Origin: Streptomyces tauricus
Lineage (GTDB): Bacteria; Actinomycetota; Actinomycetes; Streptomycetales; Streptomycetaceae
DNA length: 64,000 nt
Assembly: GCF_014650955.1 (NCBI RefSeq)
Contig: NZ_BMVY01000020.1
Coordinates: forward strand, 94,453-158,452
Reading direction: 5' to 3'
Shown: piece after piece, positions 17,153-26,075 of the stretch
How positions within the stretch are numbered: position 1 is the stretch's first letter
Layout: each line of letters opens with the position of its first letter
The notes under the pieces: generated by a model
The model's input: the letters and a program-made list of their open reading frames with translations, nothing else
Told to the model about the DNA's origin: nothing
Database searches by the model: none
Translations under genes and position numbers: made by a program

Positions 17153-17677
17153 CTACGGAATGACCACCACAGGCCGCTGCGCCCGCTTGGCCAGCCGCCC
17201 CGCGACCGACCCGAAGATGCGTCCGACGATCCCGTGGGTCGACCCCACCACGATCGCGTCGGCCTCGTACTCCCGCCCCACCTCTTCGAGTTCGTGGCAG
17301 ATGTCGCCACCGCGCTCGACGAGGATCCACGGCACCTCGGCCAGATACTCCGCACAGGCCAGTTCCAGCCCGAGCACCTCGGTGCGGTGGTCCGGCACGT
17401 CGACGAAGACCGGGGGCTCACAGCCGGCCCACACCGTGGTGGGCAGCCGGTTCGCGACGTGCACGATGATCAGGCCCGATCCGGAGCGGCAGGCCATGCC
17501 GATCGCGTACGCGAGGGCGCGCTCGCTGGACGTCGAGCCGTCGAAGCCCACGACGACACCGTGCTTGAAGGCTGGGTCGCAGGACTGGCGTGTCTCTTCC
17601 GCCGCCAAGGGCTCGGCCGCCGTGTGATCGGCGACGGGGCGCTTGCGGTCCGCGGGTTCGAATTCGTGACCGGCCAT
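17153..17677 (-). CDS. Universal stress protein (UspA family)
   Basis: A 174-residue cytoplasmic protein with a single Usp domain: VVVGFDGSTSSERALAYAIG at the start of the fold, and the ATP-binding signature G-2x-G-9x-G-S near the C-terminus (GSTHGIVGRIFGSVAGRLA followed by RPVVVIP). It therefore probably binds ATP. ATG 17677 gives a charged 35-residue N-terminal extension before the domain. It is a monocistronic stress-response-type gene, convergent with glmS. Specific role unknown. Confidence 0.9.
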   Translation of the reverse strand: MAGHEFEPADRKRPVADHTAAEPLAAEETRQSCDPAFKHGVVVGFDGSTSSERALAYAIGMACRSGSGLIIVHVANRLPTTVWAGCEPPVFVDVPDHRTEVLGLELACAEYLAEVPWILVERGGDICHELEEVGREYEADAIVVGSTHGIVGRIFGSVAGRLAKRAQRPVVVIP

Positions 17678-18088
17678 GGGTGTCTCGGCGTTCGGATCCT
17701 CTTGGGTGGGCCGACAGGAGCTGCGGAGCTGTGTCCGGGAATCATCTTCCCAACCCCATACCCCCAAGGGTACGGCGGCACGCCTCCTCTGCCCAGCTCC
17801 CGCTCTCGCCGCGGGAGGGTTCCCCGGAGCATGCCCGAGAGGATGCCCGTAACGCAATGGTTGCTGCCCCGTACAGCCGTTTTACACAGCCTCCCGGGGG
17901 GCGCGGCCCCCAAGGGGCACGGGAGACGGCGCACCCGGCCACCACCGCCCCGCACCCGGCACACACCCCGCGGCGAAGCCCCGAGCTTCCGGGGCTCACC
18001 CGGGGAACCCCCGGCGGAGCCCCCCGTGACCGCCCGCTCGAACACGCGTTGAACCCCGGTAAGCCACCGCCCAGGGAGGAGCCCCACC
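17678..18088. other. Intergenic region between usp and the small membrane gene
   Basis: A 411-bp divergent gap. It contains a degenerate GC-rich repeat-like segment around 17896-17935 and several C/G-rich imperfect hairpins. I see no coding potential or clear operator. Confidence 0.5.
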
Positions 18089-18463
18089 GTGCCCGGACGC
18101 CCCACGACCGCACCCCACCCTCCCGTCGGCAGAGGCGCCGCACCCCACCCTCCCGCCACGAAGGGCACCGCCCAGGACACCGCCACGGACGTGGTCCGCT
18201 GGGCGGCCTTCAGCTGCGTCCTGGTTCCGGTCGTCCTCGTGGGGTACGGGACCTCACTGGCGGGCGCAGCGGGCACGGCCCTGGGCCTCGCCGCGGTGAC
18301 GGGCGCCTGCCGGCTCCTGCTGCGCCGCTCCGAGCGCGGCGCGGCGCAGCTGCGCGCGGCGGAGCGGACACCGCATCATGTGCTGCACGTGCAGCACGGC
18401 GGGGCGGACGGGGGCGACCGTCGCGGAGGCCGGCACGCCGGTGGAAATACGCCGGTTGACTGA
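18089..18463 (+). CDS. Small membrane protein of unknown function
   Basis: A 124-residue protein with two closely spaced hydrophobic segments (about 35-55 and 57-76), then a basic/Gln-rich helix and a Gly/His-rich tail. GTG 18089 is preceded by GGGAGGAG. It lies upstream of adpA in the same direction but 377 bp away, so it is probably not in its operon. No domain is recognised. Confidence 0.62.
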   Translation: MPGRPTTAPHPPVGRGAAPHPPATKGTAQDTATDVVRWAAFSCVLVPVVLVGYGTSLAGAAGTALGLAAVTGACRLLLRRSERGAAQLRAAERTPHHVLHVQHGGADGGDRRGGRHAGGNTPVD

Positions 18464-18840
18464 CCGGTTTGTGCGCACGCGCCCGCTGCTTTTCAGCCAA
18501 CTTCCATGCCCTGCGTGTCCCTTGGCCGAACCACCCCCCAACCCCCGTTCGACCTGCACCGAAAGGGTCCAGTAGGGTGCCCGCACCCTACGGGGACCGG
18601 CCACGGGGACGAGGCGCACTTCCCTGTGCGGCCCACGAGTGCAACGCTTCGTGATCGAATGCTTCACGCCAAGTTGCCATGTCGACAATCTGCCGAGTGC
18701 TGAACTGGCCACGTCGGCACCACACGACACAGTAGATTCGATCTTGACGTCTTACGGCGGGGGACTCGTGCAGGACCGAGGGGAAACGTGCAGGAGCGAC
18801 ACAACCGAGGAGCCGCGACCACCGAGGGGGGCTTAGCAGG
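18464..18840 (+). promoter_or_regulatory. Long adpA upstream regulatory region
   Basis: A 377-bp non-coding stretch precedes adpA. In studied species this is where promoters, gamma-butyrolactone-receptor and AdpA/BldD sites control adpA. Here I see AT-richer patches (around 18640-18760) consistent with a promoter, but I cannot identify a specific operator with confidence. Confidence 0.5.
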
Positions 18841-20073
18841 ATGAGCCACGACTCCACTGCCGCGCCGGAAGCCGCGGCCCGGAAACTTTCCGGGCGACGC
18901 CGCAAGGAGATCGTCGCGGTGCTGCTGTTCAGCGGCGGCCCCATCTTCGAGAGTTCCATACCGCTGTCGGTGTTCGGCATCGACCGCCAGGACGCCGGCG
19001 TACCGCGGTATCGACTACTGGTGTGCGCCGGTGAGGAAGGCCCACTGCGGACCACAGGAGGCCTGGAACTCACCGCGCCCAACGGGCTGGAGGCGATCTC
19101 CCGGGCGGGCACCGTTGTCGTGCCCGCCTGGCGGTCGATCACCTCACCGCCACCGGAGGAGGCGCTCGACGCGCTGCGCCGGGCACATGAGGAAGGCGCC
19201 CGCATAGTCGGGCTGTGCACCGGCGCCTTCGTGCTCGCCGCGGCCGGACTGCTGGACGGCCGTCCCGCGACCACACACTGGATGTACGCACCGACGCTGG
19301 CCAAGCGCTATCCGTCGGTGCATGTCGATCCCCGCGAGCTGTTCGTGGACGACGGCGACGTGCTGACGTCGGCGGGCACCGCGGCGGGGATCGACCTCTG
19401 TCTGCACATAGTGCGGACGGACCACGGCAACGAGGCGGCCGGGGCACTGGCCCGCCGCCTGGTGGTGCCACCCCGGCGCAGTGGCGGCCAGGAGCGCTAT
19501 CTCGATCGGTCTTTACCAGAGGAGATCGGCGCCGACCCCCTCGCGGAGGTCGTCGCCTGGGCGCTGGAACACCTCCACGAGCAGTTCGACGTGGAGACGC
19601 TGGCGGCACGCGCGTACATGAGCAGGCGTACGTTCGACCGCCGGTTCCGCTCGCTCACCGGGAGCGCTCCCCTGCAGTGGCTGATCACGCAGCGGGTGCT
19701 CCAGGCGCAGCGGCTCCTGGAGACGTCCGACTACTCGGTGGACGAGGTCGCGGGCCGCTGCGGTTTCCGTTCGCCGGTGGCGCTGCGCGGGCACTTCCGC
19801 CGCCAGCTCGGCTCCTCCCCGGCTGCGTACCGTGCCGCGTACCGGGCGCGCCGCCCGCAGGGTGAGAAGCAGAGCGACCCGGACGGCTCGCCGCCACCGG
19901 CGCCGCCGGTGCTCCAGCAGGAGTCTCCCGTGCCGTTCCAGACCCGTCGCACGGCGGCCGCGCACGCGGTCGGCGCGGCGGCCTCGTCCCTCTCCACGGA
20001 CGCGGGACGCCCGGGCGCGGAGCTGTACGTGGCCGGCCGGCACAGCCTGCCGGGCCAGCGGAGCGCGCCGTAG
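18841..20073 (+). CDS. adpA: AraC-family pleiotropic regulator AdpA
   Basis: A 410-residue central regulator of aerial growth and secondary metabolism. Residues about 22-210 form the DJ-1/PfpI (class I glutamine amidotransferase-like) dimerisation domain starting EIVAVLLFSGGPIFESSIPL, and about 235-335 the AraC/XylS double helix-turn-helix (MSRRTFDRRFRSLTGSAPLQ). The C-terminal 65 residues are low-complexity. A TTA leucine codon at 19513-19515 (codon 225, RS-L-PEE, just before the DNA-binding domain) makes translation depend on bldA tRNA, as in S. coelicolor adpA. The catalytic triad of true amidotransferases is not expected to be active. Identity is secure. Confidence 0.96.
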   Translation: MSHDSTAAPEAAARKLSGRRRKEIVAVLLFSGGPIFESSIPLSVFGIDRQDAGVPRYRLLVCAGEEGPLRTTGGLELTAPNGLEAISRAGTVVVPAWRSITSPPPEEALDALRRAHEEGARIVGLCTGAFVLAAAGLLDGRPATTHWMYAPTLAKRYPSVHVDPRELFVDDGDVLTSAGTAAGIDLCLHIVRTDHGNEAAGALARRLVVPPRRSGGQERYLDRSLPEEIGADPLAEVVAWALEHLHEQFDVETLAARAYMSRRTFDRRFRSLTGSAPLQWLITQRVLQAQRLLETSDYSVDEVAGRCGFRSPVALRGHFRRQLGSSPAAYRAAYRARRPQGEKQSDPDGSPPPAPPVLQQESPVPFQTRRTAAAHAVGAAASSLSTDAGRPGAELYVAGRHSLPGQRSAP

Positions 20074-20094
20074 CTCCCCGCGGTGACGTCGTAC

Positions 20095-20128
20095 GCCGGC
20101 CCCGGACCCTCTGCGGTCCGGGGCCGGC
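20095..20128. terminator. adpA terminator
   Basis: A perfect 14-bp stem (GCCGGCCCCGGACC / GGTCCGGGGCCGGC) with a 6-nt loop, 21 bp after the adpA stop. Confidence 0.82.
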
Positions 20129-20231
20129 GCCGTTCACGGGCCCGTGGCCGCACGGCCCCGCGGGCCCACCGGTCACGACTGCCGAGGTCCCGGGCCTGCC
20201 CGGGCGGGTGAGCGGGCCGTAGGGTGAGCCC

Positions 20232-20834
<603 letters not shown>

Positions 20835-20940
20835 CCCCGCCGTAAAGGCGGGAGCGAGCACCCCTTCGGACCCTGTACACTTTTTCTCGGCCGGTCGGTG
20901 AACCACTTCAGGTGAACCACACGCAGGATTGCCGGTCATG

Positions 20941-21013
20941 GTGGGTGTAGCTCAGCTGGTAGAGCACCTGGTTGTGGTCCAGGATGCCGCGGGTTCAAGT
21001 CCCGTCACTCACC
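20941..21013 (+). tRNA. tRNA-His (GTG)
   Basis: A 73-base cloverleaf: acceptor GTGGGTG/CACTCAC with one G-T pair, D-arm TAGCTCAGCTGGTAGAGCA, anticodon GTG at 20974-20976, T-arm GGGTTCAAGTCCC. The base at 20940 is G opposite discriminator C73, as needed for the extra G-1 of tRNA-His. CCA is not encoded. Confidence 0.96.
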
Positions 21014-21020
21014 CTGAATG

Positions 21021-21060
21021 ATCAGAGGCCCGAGCCGCGAAAGCGGTTCGGGCCTCTGAT
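21021..21060. terminator. Terminator after tRNA-His, shared with cebR
   Basis: An 18-bp stem with one mismatch/wobble around a GAAA tetraloop lies between tRNA-His (+) and cebR (-). Confidence 0.88.
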
Positions 21061-21123
21061 GTTTCCCGGGCGCTCTCCAGGCACGACGGACGACGGCCGT
21101 CACCCCCGCGTCCGCGTCCGCGG

Positions 21124-22179
21124 CTACGACGAGTGCCGGGCCACCAGCTCCGTGGGCAGGACCAGCTGCCGTCGCTCCAGGCCCCGGGAAACCGCCGGGC
21201 GGCGGTCCGCGATCTCGTCCATCAGCAGGCCGAGCATCGCGCGGCCCATGTCCTCGATCGGCTGGCGCACACTCGTCAGGGGCGGGTCCATGTGGCGGGC
21301 GATCGCCGAGTCGTCGTAGCCGACCAGGGCCACGTCGTCGGGTATGCGGCGCCCCACCTCGCGCAGGACCTGCCGGGCGCCGGCCGCCATCACGTCCGAG
21401 CCGGCGAAGACCGCGTCCAGGGTGGGGCAGACGGCGAGCAGTTCCGTCATCGCGCGACGGCCACCCTCCTCGGTGAAGTCCCCCGGCACGATGAGGCGTT
21501 CGTCGACCTCGTGGCCCGCGTCGCGCAGCGCGGCGCGGTAGCCGTCGACGCGGCGCTGGGCACCGAACACGTCGAGGCGTCCGGCCAGGTGGGCTATGGT
21601 GCGGCGGCCCTGGGCCAGCAGGTGCTCGACGGCGAACCGGCCGCCGCCGAAGTTGTCCGAGTCCACGGACGGCAGCGTCTCGTCCGCCGACCTGCGACCG
21701 CTGATCACGGCCGGGATCTCCAGCTGGGCCAGCAGGTCGGGCAGCGGGTCGTCCGCGTGGACCGAGACCAGCAGCACCCCGTCCACGCGGTGGGCCGCCA
21801 GGTACTGGGCCAGCCGGGCCCGCTCCCGGTCGCTGCCCGCGAAGATCAGCAGCAGCTGCATCTCGGTGTCGGAGAGGGCCGCGCCCACGCCCCGCAGCAT
21901 GTCGGAGAAGTACGGCTCGGCGAAGAAGCGGGTCTCGGGCTCGGGGACGACCAGGGCGATCGCGTCGGTGCGGTTGGCCGCGAGGGCCCGGGCGGCCGTG
22001 TTCGGCACGTATCCCAGTTCCGCGACCGCCGCCTCGACGGCCGCCCGGGTGGCGTCGCTGACCCGCGGGGAGCCGTTGATCACGCGGGAGACCGTGCCGC
22101 GGCCCACCCCGGCGCGCGCGGCGACCTCTTCGAGGGTCGGCCTGCCGCCGCTCCGGCTCCGCGCTCCGTGGACTGCCAT
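21124..22179 (-). CDS. cebR: LacI-family cellobiose repressor CebR
   Basis: A 351-residue cytoplasmic repressor. Residues about 13-67 form the LacI helix-turn-helix and hinge (PTLEEVAARAGVGRGTVSRV), followed by a periplasmic-binding-type effector domain. ATG 22179 follows GGAGG at proper spacing. It is divergent from cebEFG, and CebR boxes TGGGAGCGCTCCCA lie upstream of cebE and at the bglC start, exactly the operator known for CebR of S. griseus and S. scabies. It should release DNA on binding cellobiose (or cellotriose). Symbol assigned from operator plus operon match. Confidence 0.93.
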   Translation of the reverse strand: MAVHGARSRSGGRPTLEEVAARAGVGRGTVSRVINGSPRVSDATRAAVEAAVAELGYVPNTAARALAANRTDAIALVVPEPETRFFAEPYFSDMLRGVGAALSDTEMQLLLIFAGSDRERARLAQYLAAHRVDGVLLVSVHADDPLPDLLAQLEIPAVISGRRSADETLPSVDSDNFGGGRFAVEHLLAQGRRTIAHLAGRLDVFGAQRRVDGYRAALRDAGHEVDERLIVPGDFTEEGGRRAMTELLAVCPTLDAVFAGSDVMAAGARQVLREVGRRIPDDVALVGYDDSAIARHMDPPLTSVRQPIEDMGRAMLGLLMDEIADRRPAVSRGLERRQLVLPTELVARHSS

Positions 22180-22430
22180 GGTCCGCCTCCCGTCCGACAC
22201 GGTTGACACCGCGCTTGGCCTGGAATCTAACAGCCGTGATCGGGGCCGGGCTCGCGGAGACAGTGCCTCCACTTTCCGGACGCCCTCCCCCGGCATGCCC
22301 GGGGCCGCTCCGAAGCCGATCCGGAGCCTTCCCGAGGCCGTCCCGCAACCGTCGGAGACCTACTCTCGCCGTCTCCGCCGACGTTAGCTAACAGCCCGAT
22401 AACTGAAGACACGTCTCTGCGTCCTCTCCC

Positions 22431-22459
22431 TTGACACCCCCGCGCCGAGCGACGAACCT
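22431..22459 (+). promoter_or_regulatory. Candidate cebE promoter
   Basis: A consensus -35 TTGACA at 22431 is followed after 17 bp by a weak -10 (GAACCT). The CebR box then overlaps the expected initially transcribed region. The cebR-cebE gap also contains the palindrome GTTAGCTAAC at 22383-22392, unexplained. Confidence 0.5.
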
Positions 22460-22472
22460 TCAACACATCACC

Positions 22473-22490
22473 TGTGGGAGCGCTCCCACA
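22473..22490. promoter_or_regulatory. CebR operator upstream of cebE
   Basis: TGTGGGAGCGCTCCCACA is a perfect 18-bp palindrome containing the exact 14-bp CebR box TGGGAGCGCTCCCA. It lies 114 bp upstream of cebE. Confidence 0.95.
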
Positions 22491-22603
22491 GTACCTGACA
22501 CATACACATCCCGCACGTTCCCCGCCCGAGCCGCAGCATGAACTAACGGGCCCAACAACGCAGTTGGCCGGGGGGTCGGCACGTCAGGCAACAGGAGGAC
22601 GTA

Positions 22604-23926
22604 ATGCGCACGAGTACCCGCGGATCCCGCAGGCTGATGGCCCTCGCGGCCGTGGCCGCGCTGACGACGGGGCTGCTCGCCGGCTGCGCCGAGGACTCTG
22701 ACGACGGGTCGTCGGACTCGGACGGCGGCAGCGGCGGTGGCAAGACCACGCTGACCATCGGCACCTTCGGGGTATTCGGCTACAAGCAGGCCGGCCTCTA
22801 CGACGAGTACATGAAGCAGAACCCCGACATCACGATCAAGGAGAACGTCACCACCCGTACGGACGTCTACTGGCCGAAGACGCTCACCCGTCTGCAGGCC
22901 GGCGCGGGTACCGACGACATCCAGGCGATCGAGGTCGGCAACGTCGCCGAGGCGGTCCAGACGCAGGGCGACAAGTTCGTCGACCTCGGCAAGGACGTCG
23001 ACAAGTCCCAGTGGCTCGACTGGAAGACGGCCCAGGCCACCACCAAGGACGGCAAGACCATCGGCCTCGGCACCGACGTCGGCCCGATGGCGGTCTGCTA
23101 CCGCAAGGACCTCTTCAAGGCGGCGGGTCTGGAGACGGACCGCGTCAAGCTCGCCGAGCAGTGGAAGGGCGACTGGTCGAAGTACGTCGATGTCGGCAAG
23201 CAGTACATGAAGAAGGCGCCCAAGGACACCAAGTTCGTGGACTCCGCCTCCTCGGTCTACAACGCGGCGCTCGGTGGCGAGAGCGAGCGGTACTACGACA
23301 AGGACGGCAACGTCATCTGGGACAAGTCCTCCGGGGTGGAGAAGGCCTGGGACACCTCGATGGAGGTGGCGACCAGCAACATGTCGGCGAAGCTGAAGCA
23401 GTTCGACAAGCCGTGGGACCAGGCCTTCGCCAACGGCGGCTTCGCGACGGTGGCCTGCCCCGCGTGGATGCTGGGCTACATCCAGGAGAAGTCCGGTGAC
23501 GCCGGCAAGGGCAAGTGGGACGTGGCGGCGGCGCCCACCGCGGCCAACTGGGGCGGCTCGTTCATCGGTGTGCCCACGGCGGGCAAGCACCAGAAGGAGG
23601 CCATCAAGCTGGCGAAGTGGCTGACCGCCCCCGAGCAGCAGGCGAAGGTCTTCGCCAAGCAGGCGAGCTTCCCGTCGACCCCGTCGGCGTACGCGAGCCT
23701 GAAGCCGCAGGCCGCCACCACGGCGTTCTTCTCGAACGCGCCGATCACACAGATCTTCTCCGACTCGGCCAAGACCATCCCGACGCAGATCTTCGGCGTC
23801 AAGGACCAGCCGATCAACACCGCCATCTCGGACGTCGGCATCCTCCAGGTCGAGCAGAAGGGCAAGACCCCGGACCAGGGCTGGGACGCTGCCACCTCGG
23901 AGATCAAGGACGTGCTCGGCCAGTGA
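22604..23926 (+). CDS. cebE: Cellobiose/cellotriose ABC transporter substrate-binding lipoprotein CebE
   Basis: A 440-residue extracellular lipoprotein with signal peptide and lipobox LLAGC (C28), followed by an acidic Ser/Asp/Gly linker and a class I extracellular solute-binding fold (TIGTFGVFGYKQAGLYDEYM...). It presents cello-oligosaccharides to CebFG. The ATPase MsiK is shared and encoded elsewhere in Streptomyces, and none is found here. AGGAGG precedes ATG 22604. The stop overlaps the cebF start. Specificity is inferred from the CebR operator and bglC context. Confidence 0.93.
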   Translation: MRTSTRGSRRLMALAAVAALTTGLLAGCAEDSDDGSSDSDGGSGGGKTTLTIGTFGVFGYKQAGLYDEYMKQNPDITIKENVTTRTDVYWPKTLTRLQAGAGTDDIQAIEVGNVAEAVQTQGDKFVDLGKDVDKSQWLDWKTAQATTKDGKTIGLGTDVGPMAVCYRKDLFKAAGLETDRVKLAEQWKGDWSKYVDVGKQYMKKAPKDTKFVDSASSVYNAALGGESERYYDKDGNVIWDKSSGVEKAWDTSMEVATSNMSAKLKQFDKPWDQAFANGGFATVACPAWMLGYIQEKSGDAGKGKWDVAAAPTAANWGGSFIGVPTAGKHQKEAIKLAKWLTAPEQQAKVFAKQASFPSTPSAYASLKPQAATTAFFSNAPITQIFSDSAKTIPTQIFGVKDQPINTAISDVGILQVEQKGKTPDQGWDAATSEIKDVLGQ

Positions 23927-24951
23927 CCAGCTCCAAGCAGGCTCTCGCGCGATCCGCGCCGAGCGCCGACGCCGCGCCCGGCTCCCAGCCGGGCGCGGCG
24001 CGCCGTGCTCACGGTCGCGGTACACCGCCCCCGGGCCCCGGGTCCTGGCGCAGCCGGATGTACCGCTGGGACATGAAGGCGTCGCCGTACGCGCTCATCG
24101 CCCCCTTCTTCATCTTCTTCGGTGCCTTCGGGCTCGTCCCGCTGCTGTACACGGCCTGGTACTCGCTGCACAACGTGCAGCTGTCGAACCTGGACCAGCA
24201 GACCTGGGTGGGCCTGGACAACTACAAGAACCTGCTGTCCTCGGAGTTCTTCTGGAACGCGCTGCAGAACACCTTCACCATCGGTGTGATCTCGACCGTG
24301 CCGCAGCTGGTCATGGCTCTCGGCATCGCGCACCTGCTCAACTACAAGCTGCGGGGCTCGACCCTGTGGCGCGTCGTGATGCTCACCCCGTACGCCACCT
24401 CGGTGGCGGCGGCGACGCTGGTGTTCGTCCTGCTGTACTCGTGGGACGGCGGCATGATCAACTGGCTGCTGGGTTTCATCGGGGTCGACCCGGTCAACTG
24501 GCGTGAGTCCACCTGGGGTTCGCAGTTCGCCGTCTCCTCGATCGTGATCTGGCGGTGGACCGGCTACAACGCGCTGATCTACCTCGCCGCGATGCAGGCG
24601 ATCCCCGCCGACCTGTACGAGTCGGCGGCGCTTGACGGCGCGGGCCGCTGGCAGCAGTTCCGCCATGTGACGATCCCGATGCTGCGGCCCACCATCCTGT
24701 TCACGGTGGTCGTCTCCACGATCGGCGCGACGCAGCTGTTCGGCGAACCGCTCCTGTTCGGCGGGGTCAGCGGTTCCAAGGGCGGCTCCGACCACGACTA
24801 CCAGACGCTCGGCCTGTACATGTACGACCAGGGCTGGATCATCGGCAACCTCGGCAAGGCGTCCGCGATCGCCTGGACGATGTTCCTGATCCTGCTGATC
24901 GTCGCCGCGGTCAACCTGCTGATCACCCGACGGCTGAGGAAGTCCCAATGA
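23923..24951 (+). CDS. cebF: Cellobiose ABC transporter permease CebF
   Basis: A 342-residue inner-membrane permease with six predicted segments (first at about 58-80: ASPYALIAPFFIFFGAFGLVPLL). The cytoplasmic EAA loop that contacts the ATPase is visible as YESAALDGAGRWQQFRHVTIP. GTG 23923 overlaps the cebE stop (GTGA), and ATG of cebG overlaps its own stop, so the three are translationally coupled. The first 50 residues are a Pro/Arg/Ser-rich cytoplasmic tail, common in Streptomyces MalF-type permeases. Confidence 0.93.
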   Translation: MTSSKQALARSAPSADAAPGSQPGAARRAHGRGTPPPGPGSWRSRMYRWDMKASPYALIAPFFIFFGAFGLVPLLYTAWYSLHNVQLSNLDQQTWVGLDNYKNLLSSEFFWNALQNTFTIGVISTVPQLVMALGIAHLLNYKLRGSTLWRVVMLTPYATSVAAATLVFVLLYSWDGGMINWLLGFIGVDPVNWRESTWGSQFAVSSIVIWRWTGYNALIYLAAMQAIPADLYESAALDGAGRWQQFRHVTIPMLRPTILFTVVVSTIGATQLFGEPLLFGGVSGSKGGSDHDYQTLGLYMYDQGWIIGNLGKASAIAWTMFLILLIVAAVNLLITRRLRKSQ

Positions 24952-25865
24952 CGACAAGTGAACTGACGCCCCCTCAGGCACAGGCAACCCCGGCGGAGAA
25001 GGACGGACGGAACGGCTCCGGACGGCGCCGGCTGATGGGCGCGGGCAAGCAGATGCACGCGGGTCCCGTCACCTATGCCGTGCTGGCGGTCTTCGCCCTC
25101 GTCTCGCTGGCACCGCTGCTGTGGACCGTGGTGGCGGCCTCGCGCACCAACCAGCGGCTGGCCCAGACACCGCCGCCGCTGTGGATCGGCGGCAACCTCT
25201 TCAAGAACCTCGAGGCCGCGTGGAACGAGGCCTCCCTCGGCACCGCGATGCTCAACAGCCTCATCGTCGCCGGGACCATCACCGTCGGCACCGTCCTGTT
25301 CTCGACACTCGCCGGGTTCGCCTTCGCCAAACTGCGCTTCAAGTTCTCGAACGTCCTGCTGCTGCTGACCATCGGCACGATGATGATCCCGCCGCAGCTG
25401 GCGATCGTCCCGCTGTATCTGTGGATGAGCGAGCTGGGCTGGTCCAACCAGCTGCAGACGGTCATCCTGCCGACCGTGGTCAGCGCCTTCGGTACGTTCT
25501 TCATGCGGCAGTACCTGGTACAGGCGCTGCCCGGCGAGCTGATCGAGGCGGCACGGGTCGACGGCGCGAGCAGTCTGCGTATCGTGTGGCACGTCGTCTT
25601 CCCGGCGGCGCGGCCGGCGATGGCCGTGCTCGGACTGCTGACGTTCGTGATGGCCTGGAACGACTTCCTGTGGCCGATCATCGCGCTCACCCAGCAGAAC
25701 CCCACCGTGCAGGTCGCCCTCAACTCGCTCGGCACGGGCTACATCCCCGACCAGGCCGTGATCATGGCGGGCGCGCTCCTCGGCACCCTGCCGCTGCTCA
25801 TCGCCTTCCTGCTGTTCGGCAAGCAGATCGTGGGCGGGATCATGCAGGGCGCGATCAAGGGCTGA
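24948..25865 (+). CDS. cebG: Cellobiose ABC transporter permease CebG
   Basis: A 305-residue MalG-type permease with six membrane segments (first about 45-65) and the EAA motif IEAARVDGASSLRIVWHVVFP. It pairs with CebF in the channel. The ATGA overlap with cebF gives coupling. Downstream, 209 bp of simple-sequence-rich DNA separates it from bglC, which carries its own CebR box. Confidence 0.93.
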   Translation: MTTSELTPPQAQATPAEKDGRNGSGRRRLMGAGKQMHAGPVTYAVLAVFALVSLAPLLWTVVAASRTNQRLAQTPPPLWIGGNLFKNLEAAWNEASLGTAMLNSLIVAGTITVGTVLFSTLAGFAFAKLRFKFSNVLLLLTIGTMMIPPQLAIVPLYLWMSELGWSNQLQTVILPTVVSAFGTFFMRQYLVQALPGELIEAARVDGASSLRIVWHVVFPAARPAMAVLGLLTFVMAWNDFLWPIIALTQQNPTVQVALNSLGTGYIPDQAVIMAGALLGTLPLLIAFLLFGKQIVGGIMQGAIKG

Positions 25866-25873
25866 CCCGCCGC

Positions 25874-25937
25874 GCCCGCACCCGAGCCCGCCCGCGTACG
25901 CACACCCGCACGCGCACCCGCACCCGCACGCCCGCCC
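25874..25937 (+). repeat. Low-complexity C/G/A-rich tract between cebG and bglC
   Basis: Short imperfect tandem units of CGCACC/CGCACG make this 64-bp tract pyrimidine-skewed (purine-rich on the minus strand). It could be a slippage-prone microsatellite; no palindrome or promoter is seen. Confidence 0.6.
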
Positions 25938-26061
25938 GACGGGGGCCGAGCCGCCGCCTCGCCCCCGTCCCGCACCCCGTACGCCCGGTACCTCCTGATC
26001 CGCAGGTACCGCACCGCACACCTCTGGTCTCATCACCCGGTCTCCTACGACCTTCCTCCCA

Positions 26062-26075
26062 TGGGAGCGCTTCCA
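26062..26075. promoter_or_regulatory. CebR operator overlapping the bglC start
   Basis: TGGGAGCGCTTCCA matches the CebR box with one change. Its last base is the A of the bglC start codon, and its GGGAG also serves as the ribosome-binding site, so repressor binding would cover the translation start region. Confidence 0.88.
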
